Below are positions 1-7,217 of a stretch of 11,729 nucleotides of DNA, in pieces; the stretch's first letter is position 1, and each line of letters starts with the position of its first letter. The stretch is from Candidatus Heimdallarchaeota archaeon (GTDB taxonomy: Archaea > Asgardarchaeota > Heimdallarchaeia > Hodarchaeales > LC-3), in the NCBI GenBank assembly GCA_027364495.1, contig DAHXPE010000145.1:1-11729 (forward strand). The letters are read 5' to 3'. The position numbers were made by a program, and so were the translations under genes. Under the pieces are notes generated by a model. That model had not been told where the DNA came from, did no database searches, and was given only the letters and a program-made list of their open reading frames with translations.

Positions 1-273
1 ATCATTTTTTTCGCTAATTAATGATTAGAACCTCTCAAGTTCAATTTTATAGATATTATTTGCTTAATATATCAAAAAAAGTTATTTTTGTCGGAAACAG
101 ATTAAAAAAAGGTTTTAAAAAATTATACACAAATCTGTTAATAAAAATACCCAAAAAAGAATAATTTGCTGTAAGAATAAGAAACACACAAATTTGAAGT
201 TCTTTCAAAATTTTTTATATAGGCATTACCCTAAGAGAAAAAATTAAAGATTAGCATAAAAAAAATTTAAATT

Positions 274-849
274 ATGAGTAACTCGGATGAACAAGAACAA
301 TTACATGAAAAAACAATCTCCCAAGGAGAAAAACAAAAAGAATTAATTATTGATCTCTCAAAATTAACGGATTCACAACAATTATTACTGGTTCTCACGG
401 GAATTTCATTTGTGATTCAAATACTATTTTTAATAGACATTAAACTGTTCACAGATTTTTTCAAAGGATTTGTTGCCACACAATATAATTTAATGGGATT
501 ATATATTGCAACTTTCATGAACACGCTTGTTCCCTATCTTTTTATTCTATTTTTCTTTGTGATGATTTACTTAGGATTTAAAATTCTTGAAAATGAACAG
601 AAATCATTAGAAACTTTCATTGAAATATTTAACTATGTCAGTTTGGGATTAATGACTCTCATCGTAATGTTCATCATTGCCATCTACTCTATTCCATCAA
701 ATCCCATAAATGAAGTTTATCCAACTCTTGTTGAGTTGCTTTTGTTTCTGATAGTTCTTTTTGTGTCAATTTTTATAGTCTTTTTACCTTTTGGTTTATT
801 TAAATTTTATGGATCTAAAGATAGTCAACCAGCTGAAACTAGAAGCTAA
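274..849 (+). CDS. Four-helix membrane protein of unknown function (paralogue A)
   Basis: I do not recognise a family. The 191-residue product has a hydrophilic, charged N-terminus (about residues 1-35) followed by four strongly hydrophobic segments at roughly 36-57, 83-104, 118-140 and 150-176, and a short polar tail. There is no signal peptide. It aligns without gaps to the next gene over the first half: LTDxQ at 31-35, FT(D/N)FFKG at 59-65 and (V/I)PY at 86-88 fall at identical positions, and a PFG motif ends the last helix in both. It is therefore one half of a tandem duplication. The ATG has no Shine-Dalgarno sequence. An A/T-only tract about 26-36 nt upstream could be a TATA box of a leaderless transcript. 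Function is unknown; an integral membrane location is the only safe inference. Confidence 0.85.
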   Translation: MSNSDEQEQLHEKTISQGEKQKELIIDLSKLTDSQQLLLVLTGISFVIQILFLIDIKLFTDFFKGFVATQYNLMGLYIATFMNTLVPYLFILFFFVMIYLGFKILENEQKSLETFIEIFNYVSLGLMTLIVMFIIAIYSIPSNPINEVYPTLVELLLFLIVLFVSIFIVFLPFGLFKFYGSKDSQPAETRS

Positions 850-934
850 AATTACTAAAAAATGGGGTAAATACCATGAGGAGAAAATGTATCGAATTAT
901 AGAAAAGCATTGTAAATAATTTTCTTACTTATAT

Positions 935-968
935 AGAGAAATTTTGTTTTAAGTCGGCTTATTTCTCT
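935..968. repeat. Inverted repeat between the two membrane paralogues
   Basis: AGAGAAAT (935-942) and ATTTCTCT (961-968) are perfect 8-nt inverted arms around an 18-nt spacer. A stem here could lie in the 3' UTR of the upstream gene or mark a regulator site. In DNA this AT-rich an 8-bp repeat can arise by chance, so this is only a pointer. Confidence 0.3.
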
Positions 969-1019
969 TCTTATCCAAGTATTGATGCTTTTACCTGACC
1001 TGTTAACTTTTACCCACAC

Positions 1020-1031
1020 AATAAATTAATT
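1020..1031 (+). promoter_or_regulatory. Putative TATA box for paralogue B
   Basis: An A/T-only tract is centred about 28 nt before the ATG at 1055. That is the spacing expected if transcription starts at or just before the start codon. The assignment rests on spacing and composition only. Confidence 0.35.
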
Positions 1032-1054
1032 AGATGAGTATACTTTAATTATTT

Positions 1055-1591
1055 ATGAGCGACTTAACAGAACAAACACCGTCAAATGCTTCTGTACAAC
1101 CAGTCAATAAAAAGCAAAAGGTGGTTGAAATAGAAATAAAAACATTAACTGATAAACAAAAGATAAGCATTATTTCAATTGTATTAGTTTTAGTTCTTCA
1201 GATTCTCTATTTATTGAATTTGAATATCTTTACGAATTTTTTTAAAGGAATGATCTCTGGTAACTATCAACCACTGGCTGATTATGCTGGTGCATTCCTC
1301 AAAACATTCATTCCGTACGCATTGATCCTATTTGTTTTTTTTGCCTTTTATTCATTATATGTCATACTCATAAAGGATGAAGAACATATAAAATATTTAT
1401 ACCAGGTCTGGTATTATCTCATAGTAATGTTATTTGTAGATTTTGTGCTCTTCTTTATGTCAGAAGCTACAAGTGATCCCTATACCATAGAATTATTCTT
1501 AGCACTTTTTATTATAATGTTATCGCTAATTATCACTCTAGTACCCTTTGGCATTTATGAACTACTTAAACAAAGAACAACACAAATGTAA
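1055..1591 (+). CDS. Four-helix membrane protein of unknown function (paralogue B)
   Basis: The 178-residue product is a sister of the gene just upstream. It has the same layout: a polar N-terminus of about 36 residues, then hydrophobic helices at about 37-57, 84-105, 117-137 and 143-167, ending in a PFG motif (164-166) and a basic tail. The most conserved stretch spans LTDKQ (31-35), helix 1 and FTNFFKG (59-65), so this region probably carries the functional constraint. Helices 3 and 4 have diverged strongly. The gap of 205 nt and an A/T tract at 1020-1031, about 26 nt before the ATG, suggest its own promoter and a leaderless or nearly leaderless message. No catalytic or metal-binding residues stand out, and the family is not recognised. 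Confidence 0.85.
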   Translation: MSDLTEQTPSNASVQPVNKKQKVVEIEIKTLTDKQKISIISIVLVLVLQILYLLNLNIFTNFFKGMISGNYQPLADYAGAFLKTFIPYALILFVFFAFYSLYVILIKDEEHIKYLYQVWYYLIVMLFVDFVLFFMSEATSDPYTIELFLALFIIMLSLIITLVPFGIYELLKQRTTQM

Positions 1592-1820
1592 CTTGAATAC
1601 TTTGTAAAAGGCTCTTTTCATCCAATGATTTGAAAAAATCAATTTATCATTAATTTCTCAACTGAAAAAAAAATCCTTTTAATGAATTGAATTACCTAAA
1701 TAACACCTTTGTTTGAATTCTTTAACAAAAGAAAATTATTTATAAAGAGCATTAGCCTTTTACCTAATCTACGAATTGTAAATTTTTGTATATTTTGAAA
1801 TTGGACATTCAAAAAGTCAA

Positions 1821-1831
1821 TTAAATTAAAT
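1821..1831 (+). promoter_or_regulatory. Putative TATA box for the MFS transporter
   Basis: The tract TTAAATTAAAT is centred about 25 nt before the ATG at 1851. This would place the transcription start at that ATG (leaderless) or give a 20-nt leader for the second ATG at 1872. Composition and spacing are the only support. Confidence 0.4.
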
Positions 1832-1850
1832 TTTTGTGCTCTAAATAAGT

Positions 1851-3194
1851 ATGATTTTAGAAGATAACAGGATGAGTACTGAAATTGACAAAAACAATAA
1901 ACGAAAACAAATACCTGCAATAGGAATATTGTTTTTAGCTGTTTTTATAGATTTGTTGGGCTTTGGCATAATCATTCCAATTTTGCCGATATGGACGACC
2001 AAGAATCTTGGTTATAATAGTATTGTGTATGGCATATTGGTTGCATCTTACTCTTTTATGCAGTTTTTATTTGCTCCAATCTGGGGAAAACTTTCTGATA
2101 GGAAGGGTCGTAAGCCTATTATAATGATAGGTTTAACCGGCTCAGTTATTGGTTTTTCCCTTCTAACTTTAGCCTTTACAGTCTTTCCAGATATTGAAAT
2201 GCTTTTTGTAGCTCGGATAGTATCTGGAATGTTTACAGCAGCAACATTACCAACTTCTCAAGCATTTATAACAGATTCAACAACTGAAAAAGACAGAGCA
2301 AAAGGATTTGGTTTAATAGGTGCTGCCTTTGGACTTGGGTTTACACTGGGACCAGGTCTTGGAGCAGTCTTGGTTTTAGTGAATGTAGGTCTTCCAGCAT
2401 TCGTAGCAACGCTCCTAACAATTATCAATTTAGGATGGGCTATCAAAGAATTACCAGAATCATTAACAGACGAAGTAAGAGTTTCAAGAGCTAAAGCTAA
2501 GGAATCAGAATTATCGAGAACAGATATTTTGAATCTCTTTAAGCAGAAACCAACCTTAGCAATCATAATGGTTATGTTTAGTACACTGACATTTGCTTTT
2601 GTAGGAATGGAAACAACAATTATATTACTTGGATCTGCTCGATTTAATATGACAGATTCCCAAGGTGGTCTTGTTTTGCTGGTTGCTGGAGTAGTTGCAA
2701 TTATTACTCAAGGTGGTTTAATAAGACCTTTGAGTAAAAAGTTCCAAGATATACATCTAGCATTGACAGGGCTTATCTTTCTCATTATAGGATTTTTAGG
2801 ATTGTCAACCATTCAAACCTTACCGGAAATAATGTTTTGGACCATTCCTATTTCTTTTGGTTCATCAATAGGAACTCCAACCCTTGTATCATTACTTTCT
2901 AAACATGCACCACAAAAACAATCTGGAGAAATATTAGGTGTTAATTCAGGATCAGCATCATTTATGAGAGTAATTGGACCATTAGTCGCTACTGTTTTAT
3001 TTTTTGTAGATACGTCTTATACTTATTACTTCAGCGCACTAATATTAGCACTATCGTTTGTTATAGGACTAGTGTTATTGAGAATGCTTGGTAAATATCA
3101 AAATTTCAATCCACTTGTTGATTGTAAAAATTGTGGCCATCAATTAGTTCACGGAGATCCTTTTTGTCAATTTTGTGGCCATTCAGTTGGCTGA
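1851..3194 (+). CDS. MFS transporter (DHA1/TetA-like antiporter) with C-terminal zinc ribbon
   Basis: This is a major facilitator superfamily permease of 447 residues with about 12 hydrophobic segments. Helix 1 carries the GFGIIIPILP signature (about 37-46) typical of DHA1 drug:H+ antiporters such as TetA. The loop between helices 2 and 3 has MFS motif A (G79-K-L-S-D83-R84-K-G86-R87-K88). Helix 5 has the antiporter motif C (G163xxxG167P168xxG171). A central cytosolic linker lies around 200-230. After the last helix (about 390-412) comes an unusual tail with CxxC pairs at Cys425/428 and Cys439/442, a short zinc ribbon expected on the cytoplasmic side. The substrate is unknown; proton-coupled efflux of small molecules is inferred from the motifs. 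A second in-frame ATG at 1872 (residue 8) could be the real start. No Shine-Dalgarno is seen for either. Confidence 0.93.
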   Translation: MILEDNRMSTEIDKNNKRKQIPAIGILFLAVFIDLLGFGIIIPILPIWTTKNLGYNSIVYGILVASYSFMQFLFAPIWGKLSDRKGRKPIIMIGLTGSVIGFSLLTLAFTVFPDIEMLFVARIVSGMFTAATLPTSQAFITDSTTEKDRAKGFGLIGAAFGLGFTLGPGLGAVLVLVNVGLPAFVATLLTIINLGWAIKELPESLTDEVRVSRAKAKESELSRTDILNLFKQKPTLAIIMVMFSTLTFAFVGMETTIILLGSARFNMTDSQGGLVLLVAGVVAIITQGGLIRPLSKKFQDIHLALTGLIFLIIGFLGLSTIQTLPEIMFWTIPISFGSSIGTPTLVSLLSKHAPQKQSGEILGVNSGSASFMRVIGPLVATVLFFVDTSYTYYFSALILALSFVIGLVLLRMLGKYQNFNPLVDCKNCGHQLVHGDPFCQFCGHSVG

Positions 3195-3641
3195 ATGCCT
3201 TTTCATAAGATGTCACTTTTAAAATACATTTAATTTCTCTTTTCTATAAATTCTTTTTTAAAAACATAAATAAAACATCTAATTTGAAAACACATCCTAT
3301 ACTTGTCATCAAATCAACCAAATGTTCAAAAAATGCTGGAGCGTGAGTAATTGAAATTGATTATTTGTGCTATTATACTGTCTATTCCTATCAATAGTTG
3401 TATAGTCTGTTGGTTATTTTCCTTCATTATCCCACCTTCGCAACGTACTTACAGCAACACCTATCATAGTTGCTACTTAACCAATACCTATATACATACT
3501 TCTAGTATTCTTACCAACCGATTTTAATCTTCCTTTATTTTTTTATTATTGATTTTACTAGATAAGCACTTACTGAGGTCTACAGTTTAAAAAAATAAAA
3601 ATTATTGATTTAAAGAAAATAAAAACCAATCTGGATAAAGA
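3195..3641. other. Gene-poor region with a mobile-element relic
   Basis: About 450 nt between the MFS gene and the small membrane protein hold no intact gene. The identifiable content is a broken IS607-type recombinase N-terminus on the minus strand, annotated separately. No terminal repeats, tnpB fragment or target-site duplication could be recognised around it. Confidence 0.6.
3372..3497 (-). pseudogene. Decayed N-terminus of an IS607-family serine recombinase (TnpA)
   Basis: Reading the minus strand from an ATG at 3497 gives MYIGIG, a TAA stop (3479-3477), then VATMIGVAVSTLRRWDNEGK and another stop (3416-3414). It continues in the same frame as PTDYTTIDRNRQYN. This matches the MerR-like helix-turn-helix that opens IS607 TnpA proteins, whose family pattern is roughly IGEVAKxLGVSxxTLRRWDxEGK followed by a YRTxGGHRRY block. 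The first stop is one transition from a Gln codon (CAA to TAA). The GGHRRY block is eroded to DRNRQY. A possible further fragment in another frame (ITH, then FFEHLVDLM, 3351-3290) may come from the catalytic domain, which would mean most of that domain is deleted. A chromosomal MerR-type or excisionase fragment is the alternative. Confidence 0.62.
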
Positions 3642-3971
3642 TTATTGAGGTTGCTTTGATTTCGTTCGAGTTTTTTTGTTCTTTCGATATTTTTGAACGG
3701 TTTGAATGACCCCAGGGATACATATTACAAGACCGGCAATAATTATAGACCAAGATTGATAAGAAGGAGCATTAAAACCACCAACTCCAGGTAATAAAAA
3801 GCCGAAACCAAGTGCTGCAAAAAATAAACCAATAATCAAAAAAGGAGAAATAAAAAAATCGTCATTTGATGAACCAGTATTTTGTTTAGCCTTTTTATCC
3901 TTTTCTGTTTTGACGGTCATCTTTTTAGTCTGTATAGAAGATTTTTTAGAAGTATCTGATTCATCACTCAT
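3642..3971 (-). CDS. Small two-helix membrane protein, unknown function
   Basis: The 109-residue protein is not recognised. Its N-terminal 38 residues are polar and Lys/Ser-rich. Two hydrophobic segments follow (about 42-62 and 74-93), joined by a short Gly/Pro-containing loop with PGVGGFNAP, and a strongly basic tail (RKNKKTRTKSK) ends it. The positive charge at both ends predicts both termini in the cytoplasm with a short outer hairpin. It lies on the same strand as the two helical paralogues upstream, but 133 nt after the second one, so shared transcription is uncertain. Just before the ATG sits a perfect inverted repeat, GGAAAA-AC-TTTTCC (3972-3985), which could fold over the ribosome-binding region or be an operator. 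Confidence 0.75.
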   Translation of the reverse strand: MSDESDTSKKSSIQTKKMTVKTEKDKKAKQNTGSSNDDFFISPFLIIGLFFAALGFGFLLPGVGGFNAPSYQSWSIIIAGLVICIPGVIQTVQKYRKNKKTRTKSKQPQ

Positions 3972-4104
3972 GGAAAAACTTTTCCTACGAAAATTTACTA
4001 ATAAAAAAATTAGAAAATAGCTATTAAAGGTATAATTGAAATATTTGCTAAAAATTTAAAATAGTAATGACAGGTTCAACAACCATATTTTAACTTCAAA
4101 AAAT

Positions 4105-4755
4105 CTAAAGTTTTCGTAATTGCTCGTTTATAATGCGATGTAAATGGTGTGTTGCATTCAATTTTAATTCTTTAAAGGCAGCAATGATTTCTTCATACAT
4201 TCGTTCGAATACTTCGTCACGTTCATCCCATGGAATAGAAAAGTGCCAATCCTTAATTCGATTAATATAAAAGAGATTAATTGCATTAGCATTGTTGAGT
4301 TTAACCGTAGATTGCTGAAAAGAAATAGGCAAAAGATCAAGAACGCGATTATATTCTTCATTAAGGAATTTAACAATATCACTAAGTAAATTAACTCTAA
4401 AACTATTGAAATAACTCTGAATGATAACAATAGTATCCATTATTTCTTCTGCTAAATAGACCTTGGATTCCCCACCGCCAAAAAGATTATCTTCATTAGT
4501 CAATTGACTAGAAAGAATACGACGGAAGCAAATATCATATTCACAATAGAATAAAAGAGCATTAATGACTTTATTGTGCTGACCTTTGAGAAGTTTATCC
4601 TTGGCTAGCAAGTAGACCTCATCAATAACTTGGAGTAGGTCATCATCAGAGATTTGCGCCGGAAAACGTTGAGGCTGAGGAGGAGGAAAAACACTACGGT
4701 GATCTCGATGACTTAAACGTTCCATAATATTCGAAAATAATGGCGGAGGACTCAT
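4105..4755 (-). CDS. Helical protein of unrecognised family (paralogue 2)
   Basis: The 216-residue protein is soluble and predicted almost wholly alpha-helical from its heptad-like pattern. It has no signal peptide or membrane segment. After a Pro-rich lead (residues 1-35) comes SDDDLLQVIDEVY (36-48), then an HNKV-to-SSQLT block (60-86) and the most conserved stretch, QSYFNSFRVNLLSDIV (113-128), followed by LNEEYNRVLDL. The tail is HHLHRIINEQL. All of these blocks recur in the gene upstream, so the two are tandem duplicates that have diverged strongly. A linker rich in Gly/Asp/Glu (87-98) differs between the copies. No nucleotide-binding, metal or catalytic motif is visible. The start is the ATG at 4755, 57 nt after the upstream stop; there is no clear Shine-Dalgarno, and Met11 is an alternative. 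Confidence 0.82.
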   Translation of the reverse strand: MSPPPLFSNIMERLSHRDHRSVFPPPQPQRFPAQISDDDLLQVIDEVYLLAKDKLLKGQHNKVINALLFYCEYDICFRRILSSQLTNEDNLFGGGESKVYLAEEIMDTIVIIQSYFNSFRVNLLSDIVKFLNEEYNRVLDLLPISFQQSTVKLNNANAINLFYINRIKDWHFSIPWDERDEVFERMYEEIIAAFKELKLNATHHLHRIINEQLRKL

Positions 4756-4812
4756 TATACACTCATTTCAGTTCTTCATACTAATAAACCCATAAATAGT
4801 AAAGAAAAAACA

Positions 4813-5421
4813 CTAATAAGTATGCATCTGTTGATTAAAGAGACGTCTGAGATGATTGACAGAAGAAATACGAACTTCGTTTAAAGCACGGAAGCATTCA
4901 TTAAAGACTTTTTGGGTGTTACTATTATAATTATCTGGACGATCATGAAGGTAAGCACGAAGCTCATTAAGATAATAAGCATTAACTTCACCAGCATACT
5001 TGTAAACTATCATAGCACGGCCAAAATCATAACGAGTAAGATCAATAACATGATTATAAAGATCGTTAAGGTAGTTTACGACATCCACAAGGAGATTAGT
5101 CCTAAAACTATTGTAATAACTTTGCATTAAAACTGCGAAATTCAGCATTCTTTCAGTGATAATTTCTTCTTCATCAGTGATACCACCAGTTAATTGATAA
5201 GAAATAACCTTTCGGAATGCAAGGTCAAAATCAATCAAGCTATTGAGAATATATACCACTTTGTCATGCTTTTCGTTAATCAACGATTTTCGAGCCGAGT
5301 TGTAAAGTTCATCAACCATTTGAAGAATCTGATCATCAGAAACCTCGGCATAGATGGGATCATTCTCTCTGACTGCTTCATCGTTTAATATTTTTCTAAA
5401 CATATTCAATAGGGAACTCAT
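4813..5421 (-). CDS. Helical protein of unrecognised family (paralogue 1)
   Basis: The 202-residue soluble, helix-rich protein has no recognised domain. Shared blocks with the downstream paralogue are SDDQILQMVDELY (28-40), HDKV to SYQLT (52-78), QSYYNSFRTNLLVDVV (100-115), LNDLYNHVIDL (118-128) and the C-terminal NHLRRLFNQQ. The conserved aromatic, Asn, Arg and Asp residues of the QSYxNSFRxNLL block are the best candidates for a binding surface. I chose the ATG at 5421 over an in-frame GTG at 5433 because GGAG (5428-5431) sits 6 nt upstream of the ATG and would overlap the GTG start. It is first in its strand run, so it and paralogue 2 may be co-transcribed. Guesses such as a scaffold or partner-binding helical bundle are inference only. 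Confidence 0.84.
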   Translation of the reverse strand: MSSLLNMFRKILNDEAVRENDPIYAEVSDDQILQMVDELYNSARKSLINEKHDKVVYILNSLIDFDLAFRKVISYQLTGGITDEEEIITERMLNFAVLMQSYYNSFRTNLLVDVVNYLNDLYNHVIDLTRYDFGRAMIVYKYAGEVNAYYLNELRAYLHDRPDNYNSNTQKVFNECFRALNEVRISSVNHLRRLFNQQMHTY

Positions 5422-5427
5422 AAAAAT

Positions 5428-5431
5428 CTCC
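5428..5431 (-). promoter_or_regulatory. Shine-Dalgarno that fixes the start of helical paralogue 1
   Basis: GGAG lies 6 nt before the ATG at 5421 on the minus strand. It overlaps the upstream GTG candidate (5433-5431), so the ATG is preferred. Confidence 0.6.
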
Positions 5432-5433
5432 AC

Positions 5434-5988
5434 TATGTGGATTATTTTTTTTTTCCTTTAAAAGCAAAAAAACATCTTTTTTGCAATTTATGGGTTAGAA
5501 TGATTTTAATTTATAAAATACTCTTCATAGAAATTTTTCTTAATTTTTGTTTTTAAAGTGTATTTTTTTTCATTCACAACAAATTTTCAGTCTGCATCGA
5601 CTTTAAAATAGTTTTCCAAAGGGTTAGAAACTGTTGAAAAATTCTAAAGGACTCCGTTTAATGAGTTGAAATTTGCTTCAGATTCAAAATTGGAGGTTAT
5701 CTCAAGGTCAACAATCTTTATTAATGGTAAAAAATTTTTTTAGTTTTTAGAAAAGTTCGTAAAAATTATAAATATCCTAATTTTTTTTATTTATCCTATT
5801 TTTTTTTGAATTAAATATCTAATTTTATAGGTTTTTTTATACTTACATCAATTTCAGTTTTGATTATAAATAATTTTGACAGGGGTAATACTTATATCTT
5901 GAATCATAATTATTACATTAGAATAATTTTAAAAAATTCACCTTTGGATATATTTTACTAATTAATTTATGAACCTGTGTGGTAAAAT
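5434..5988. other. Long T-rich divergent intergenic region
   Basis: About 555 nt separate the minus-strand helical paralogue from the + strand oxidoreductase, so promoters for both should lie here. The sequence is dominated by T runs on the + strand (for example 5442-5460 and 5789-5806). I found no gene, tRNA or clear repeat. ATTAATTTAT at 5961-5970, about 24 nt before the ATG at 5989, is a candidate TATA box. One short open frame on the minus strand ending near 5649 has no start codon and looks like chance. Confidence 0.5.
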
Positions 5989-6912
5989 ATGAAAATTGTC
6001 ATCGCTGGTGGATCTGGTTTTCTTGGTAATAGCCTGTTACAATATTGGTCTGAAAAAAATTATGAATTAGTTGTTTTAACCCGTAAATCTACTGAAAAAA
6101 TCAAAATTCCTCCTTCTGGTGTTTCTTTTGTTACATGGGATCCTAGTACAACGGGTGATTGGGTAAAGCATCTTGAACACTCTGATGTTATTATAAACTT
6201 GGTTGGTCAAAGTTTAGCTAGTGGTTTGCGTTGGACTAAAGGCGTTAAACGTAACCTCGTTGAGTCTAGAACTATTCCTACCAAAACCCTTGCTTCTGCA
6301 ATTAGCCAACTTACTGCTAAACCTAAATTTTTTGTTCAAGTCTCTGGAATTAATTATTATGATTTTAGTTTTGATATCCAGGATGAAACCAGTACTGTTG
6401 GCGATAATTTCCTCAGTAAACTTTCAGCTGAATGGGAAGATGCTTCTAAATCAGTTGAATCTGAAGGTGTTATCCGTTACATAATTCGTTTGGCTCCTGT
6501 AATTTCTAAACAATCGCTTCTTATTAAATTACTCCGCCTTCCTTATCGATTGTTTGCAGGTGGTCGTTATGGTCTCAAAGGTGATCAGTGGTTTTCTTGG
6601 ATTGATGTTTCAGATTTTACTGGTTTCATTGATTTTGCTTTGTCCAACAATATTCCTGGTGGCTATTACAACCTTTCCAGTCCTCAACCTATTCAAAACA
6701 AAGACATGAATCGAATAATTGGTAAGGTATCTAAACGTCCCTGGTTCTTTCCCGTTCCTAGTTTTATACTTAAAATTGTTCTTGGTCAAAAATCTGACCT
6801 TTTGCTGAAAAGTGTTAGAGTTATTTCGGTTCAAATTCCGAAAGTTGGTTATAGTTTTAAAGTTACCTCCTTTGAGACTTGTTTTAGAAACCAAATGGCA
6901 AAAAAGCACTAA
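5989..6912 (+). CDS. TIGR01777-family NAD(P)-dependent oxidoreductase (SDR39U1/YfcH-like)
   Basis: The 307-residue protein is an atypical/extended short-chain dehydrogenase of the family that includes E. coli YfcH and human SDR39U1. The N-terminal Rossmann signature is GGSGFLG (G7, G10, G13) after a hydrophobic strand. The family block DVIINLVGQSL (66-76) followed by RWTKGVKRNLVESR (81-94) is very characteristic, as are SGINYY (119-124) and the DQWFSWID segment (199-206). The C-terminal DUF1731 region is visible at about 253-300 (PSFILKIVLG, then LLLKSVRV and GYSF). Length is normal for the family. The substrate is not established for the family, so only cofactor binding is inferred. The coding strand is pyrimidine-rich and most Arg codons are CGN, unlike the AGA-rich purine-loaded genes nearby. 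The start is the only sensible ATG, with no strong Shine-Dalgarno. Confidence 0.93.
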   Translation: MKIVIAGGSGFLGNSLLQYWSEKNYELVVLTRKSTEKIKIPPSGVSFVTWDPSTTGDWVKHLEHSDVIINLVGQSLASGLRWTKGVKRNLVESRTIPTKTLASAISQLTAKPKFFVQVSGINYYDFSFDIQDETSTVGDNFLSKLSAEWEDASKSVESEGVIRYIIRLAPVISKQSLLIKLLRLPYRLFAGGRYGLKGDQWFSWIDVSDFTGFIDFALSNNIPGGYYNLSSPQPIQNKDMNRIIGKVSKRPWFFPVPSFILKIVLGQKSDLLLKSVRVISVQIPKVGYSFKVTSFETCFRNQMAKKH

Positions 6913-7110
6913 TTATTGATTTTTGTATTTTTTACAATTTTAGAAACAAAAACTATTTCAAAGAATGTATAAACAAAAAGCTATTTTAGAATACTAGATA
7001 TTGACATTACCGATTCATTCTGACTAGCTGAATTTGGACACAAGCAAAAATACACTTAATTTCACAGTAAATCTTTTGAATAAGAATTAGCACCGAAGAT
7101 ACTACTTGAT

Positions 7111-7145
7111 CGATTGAGTGGAGGACCAATCGTGTTACGATTTGG
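7111..7145. repeat. Mutually exclusive inverted repeats upstream of the sirtuin gene
   Basis: CGATTG (7111-7116) is the exact reverse complement of CAATCG (7127-7132). The same CAATCG also pairs with a downstream partner: AATCGT-GTT-ACGATT (7128-7142), extended by CC (7126-7127) and GG (7144-7145) with one bulged T. Three related elements thus compete for one another. They lie upstream of the probable TATA box, so double-stranded regulator binding is more likely than an RNA switch. Confidence 0.4.
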
Positions 7146-7181
7146 AATAAGAAAATCAAAAAACAATTCTAGCATGTAAAA

Positions 7182-7190
7182 GTATATTTT
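7182..7190 (+). promoter_or_regulatory. Putative TATA box for the sirtuin gene
   Basis: GTATATTTT is centred about 32 nt before the ATG at 7218. With the usual 25-27 nt spacing, transcription would begin near 7212, giving a very short leader that contains at most part of the AGGT at 7208-7211. Confidence 0.4.
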
Positions 7191-7217
7191 AATACACAAC
7201 CGAAGCTAGGTATTCTT

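Larger units (their letters stand above)
6913..7217. other. Intergenic region upstream of the sirtuin gene
   Basis: About 305 nt contain no gene that I can support. The notable content is a set of overlapping inverted repeats at 7111-7145 and a TATA-like box at 7182-7190, both annotated separately. Confidence 0.5.

Noticed and set aside
1696..1920. 74-codon minus-strand frame overlapping the MFS start
   Set aside because: It lies mostly in AT-rich spacer opposite the MFS N-terminus; the Phe/Cys-rich product is not protein-like.
2258..2566. 102-codon minus-strand frame inside the MFS gene
   Set aside because: It is a shadow of a strongly supported gene on the other strand.
5421..5433. GTG start four codons earlier for helical paralogue 1
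   Set aside because: The GTG overlaps the GGAG that is well placed for the ATG at 5421.
5649..5740. Short minus-strand open stretch in the divergent intergenic region
   Set aside because: It is about 30 codons, has no start codon and shows no recognisable similarity.
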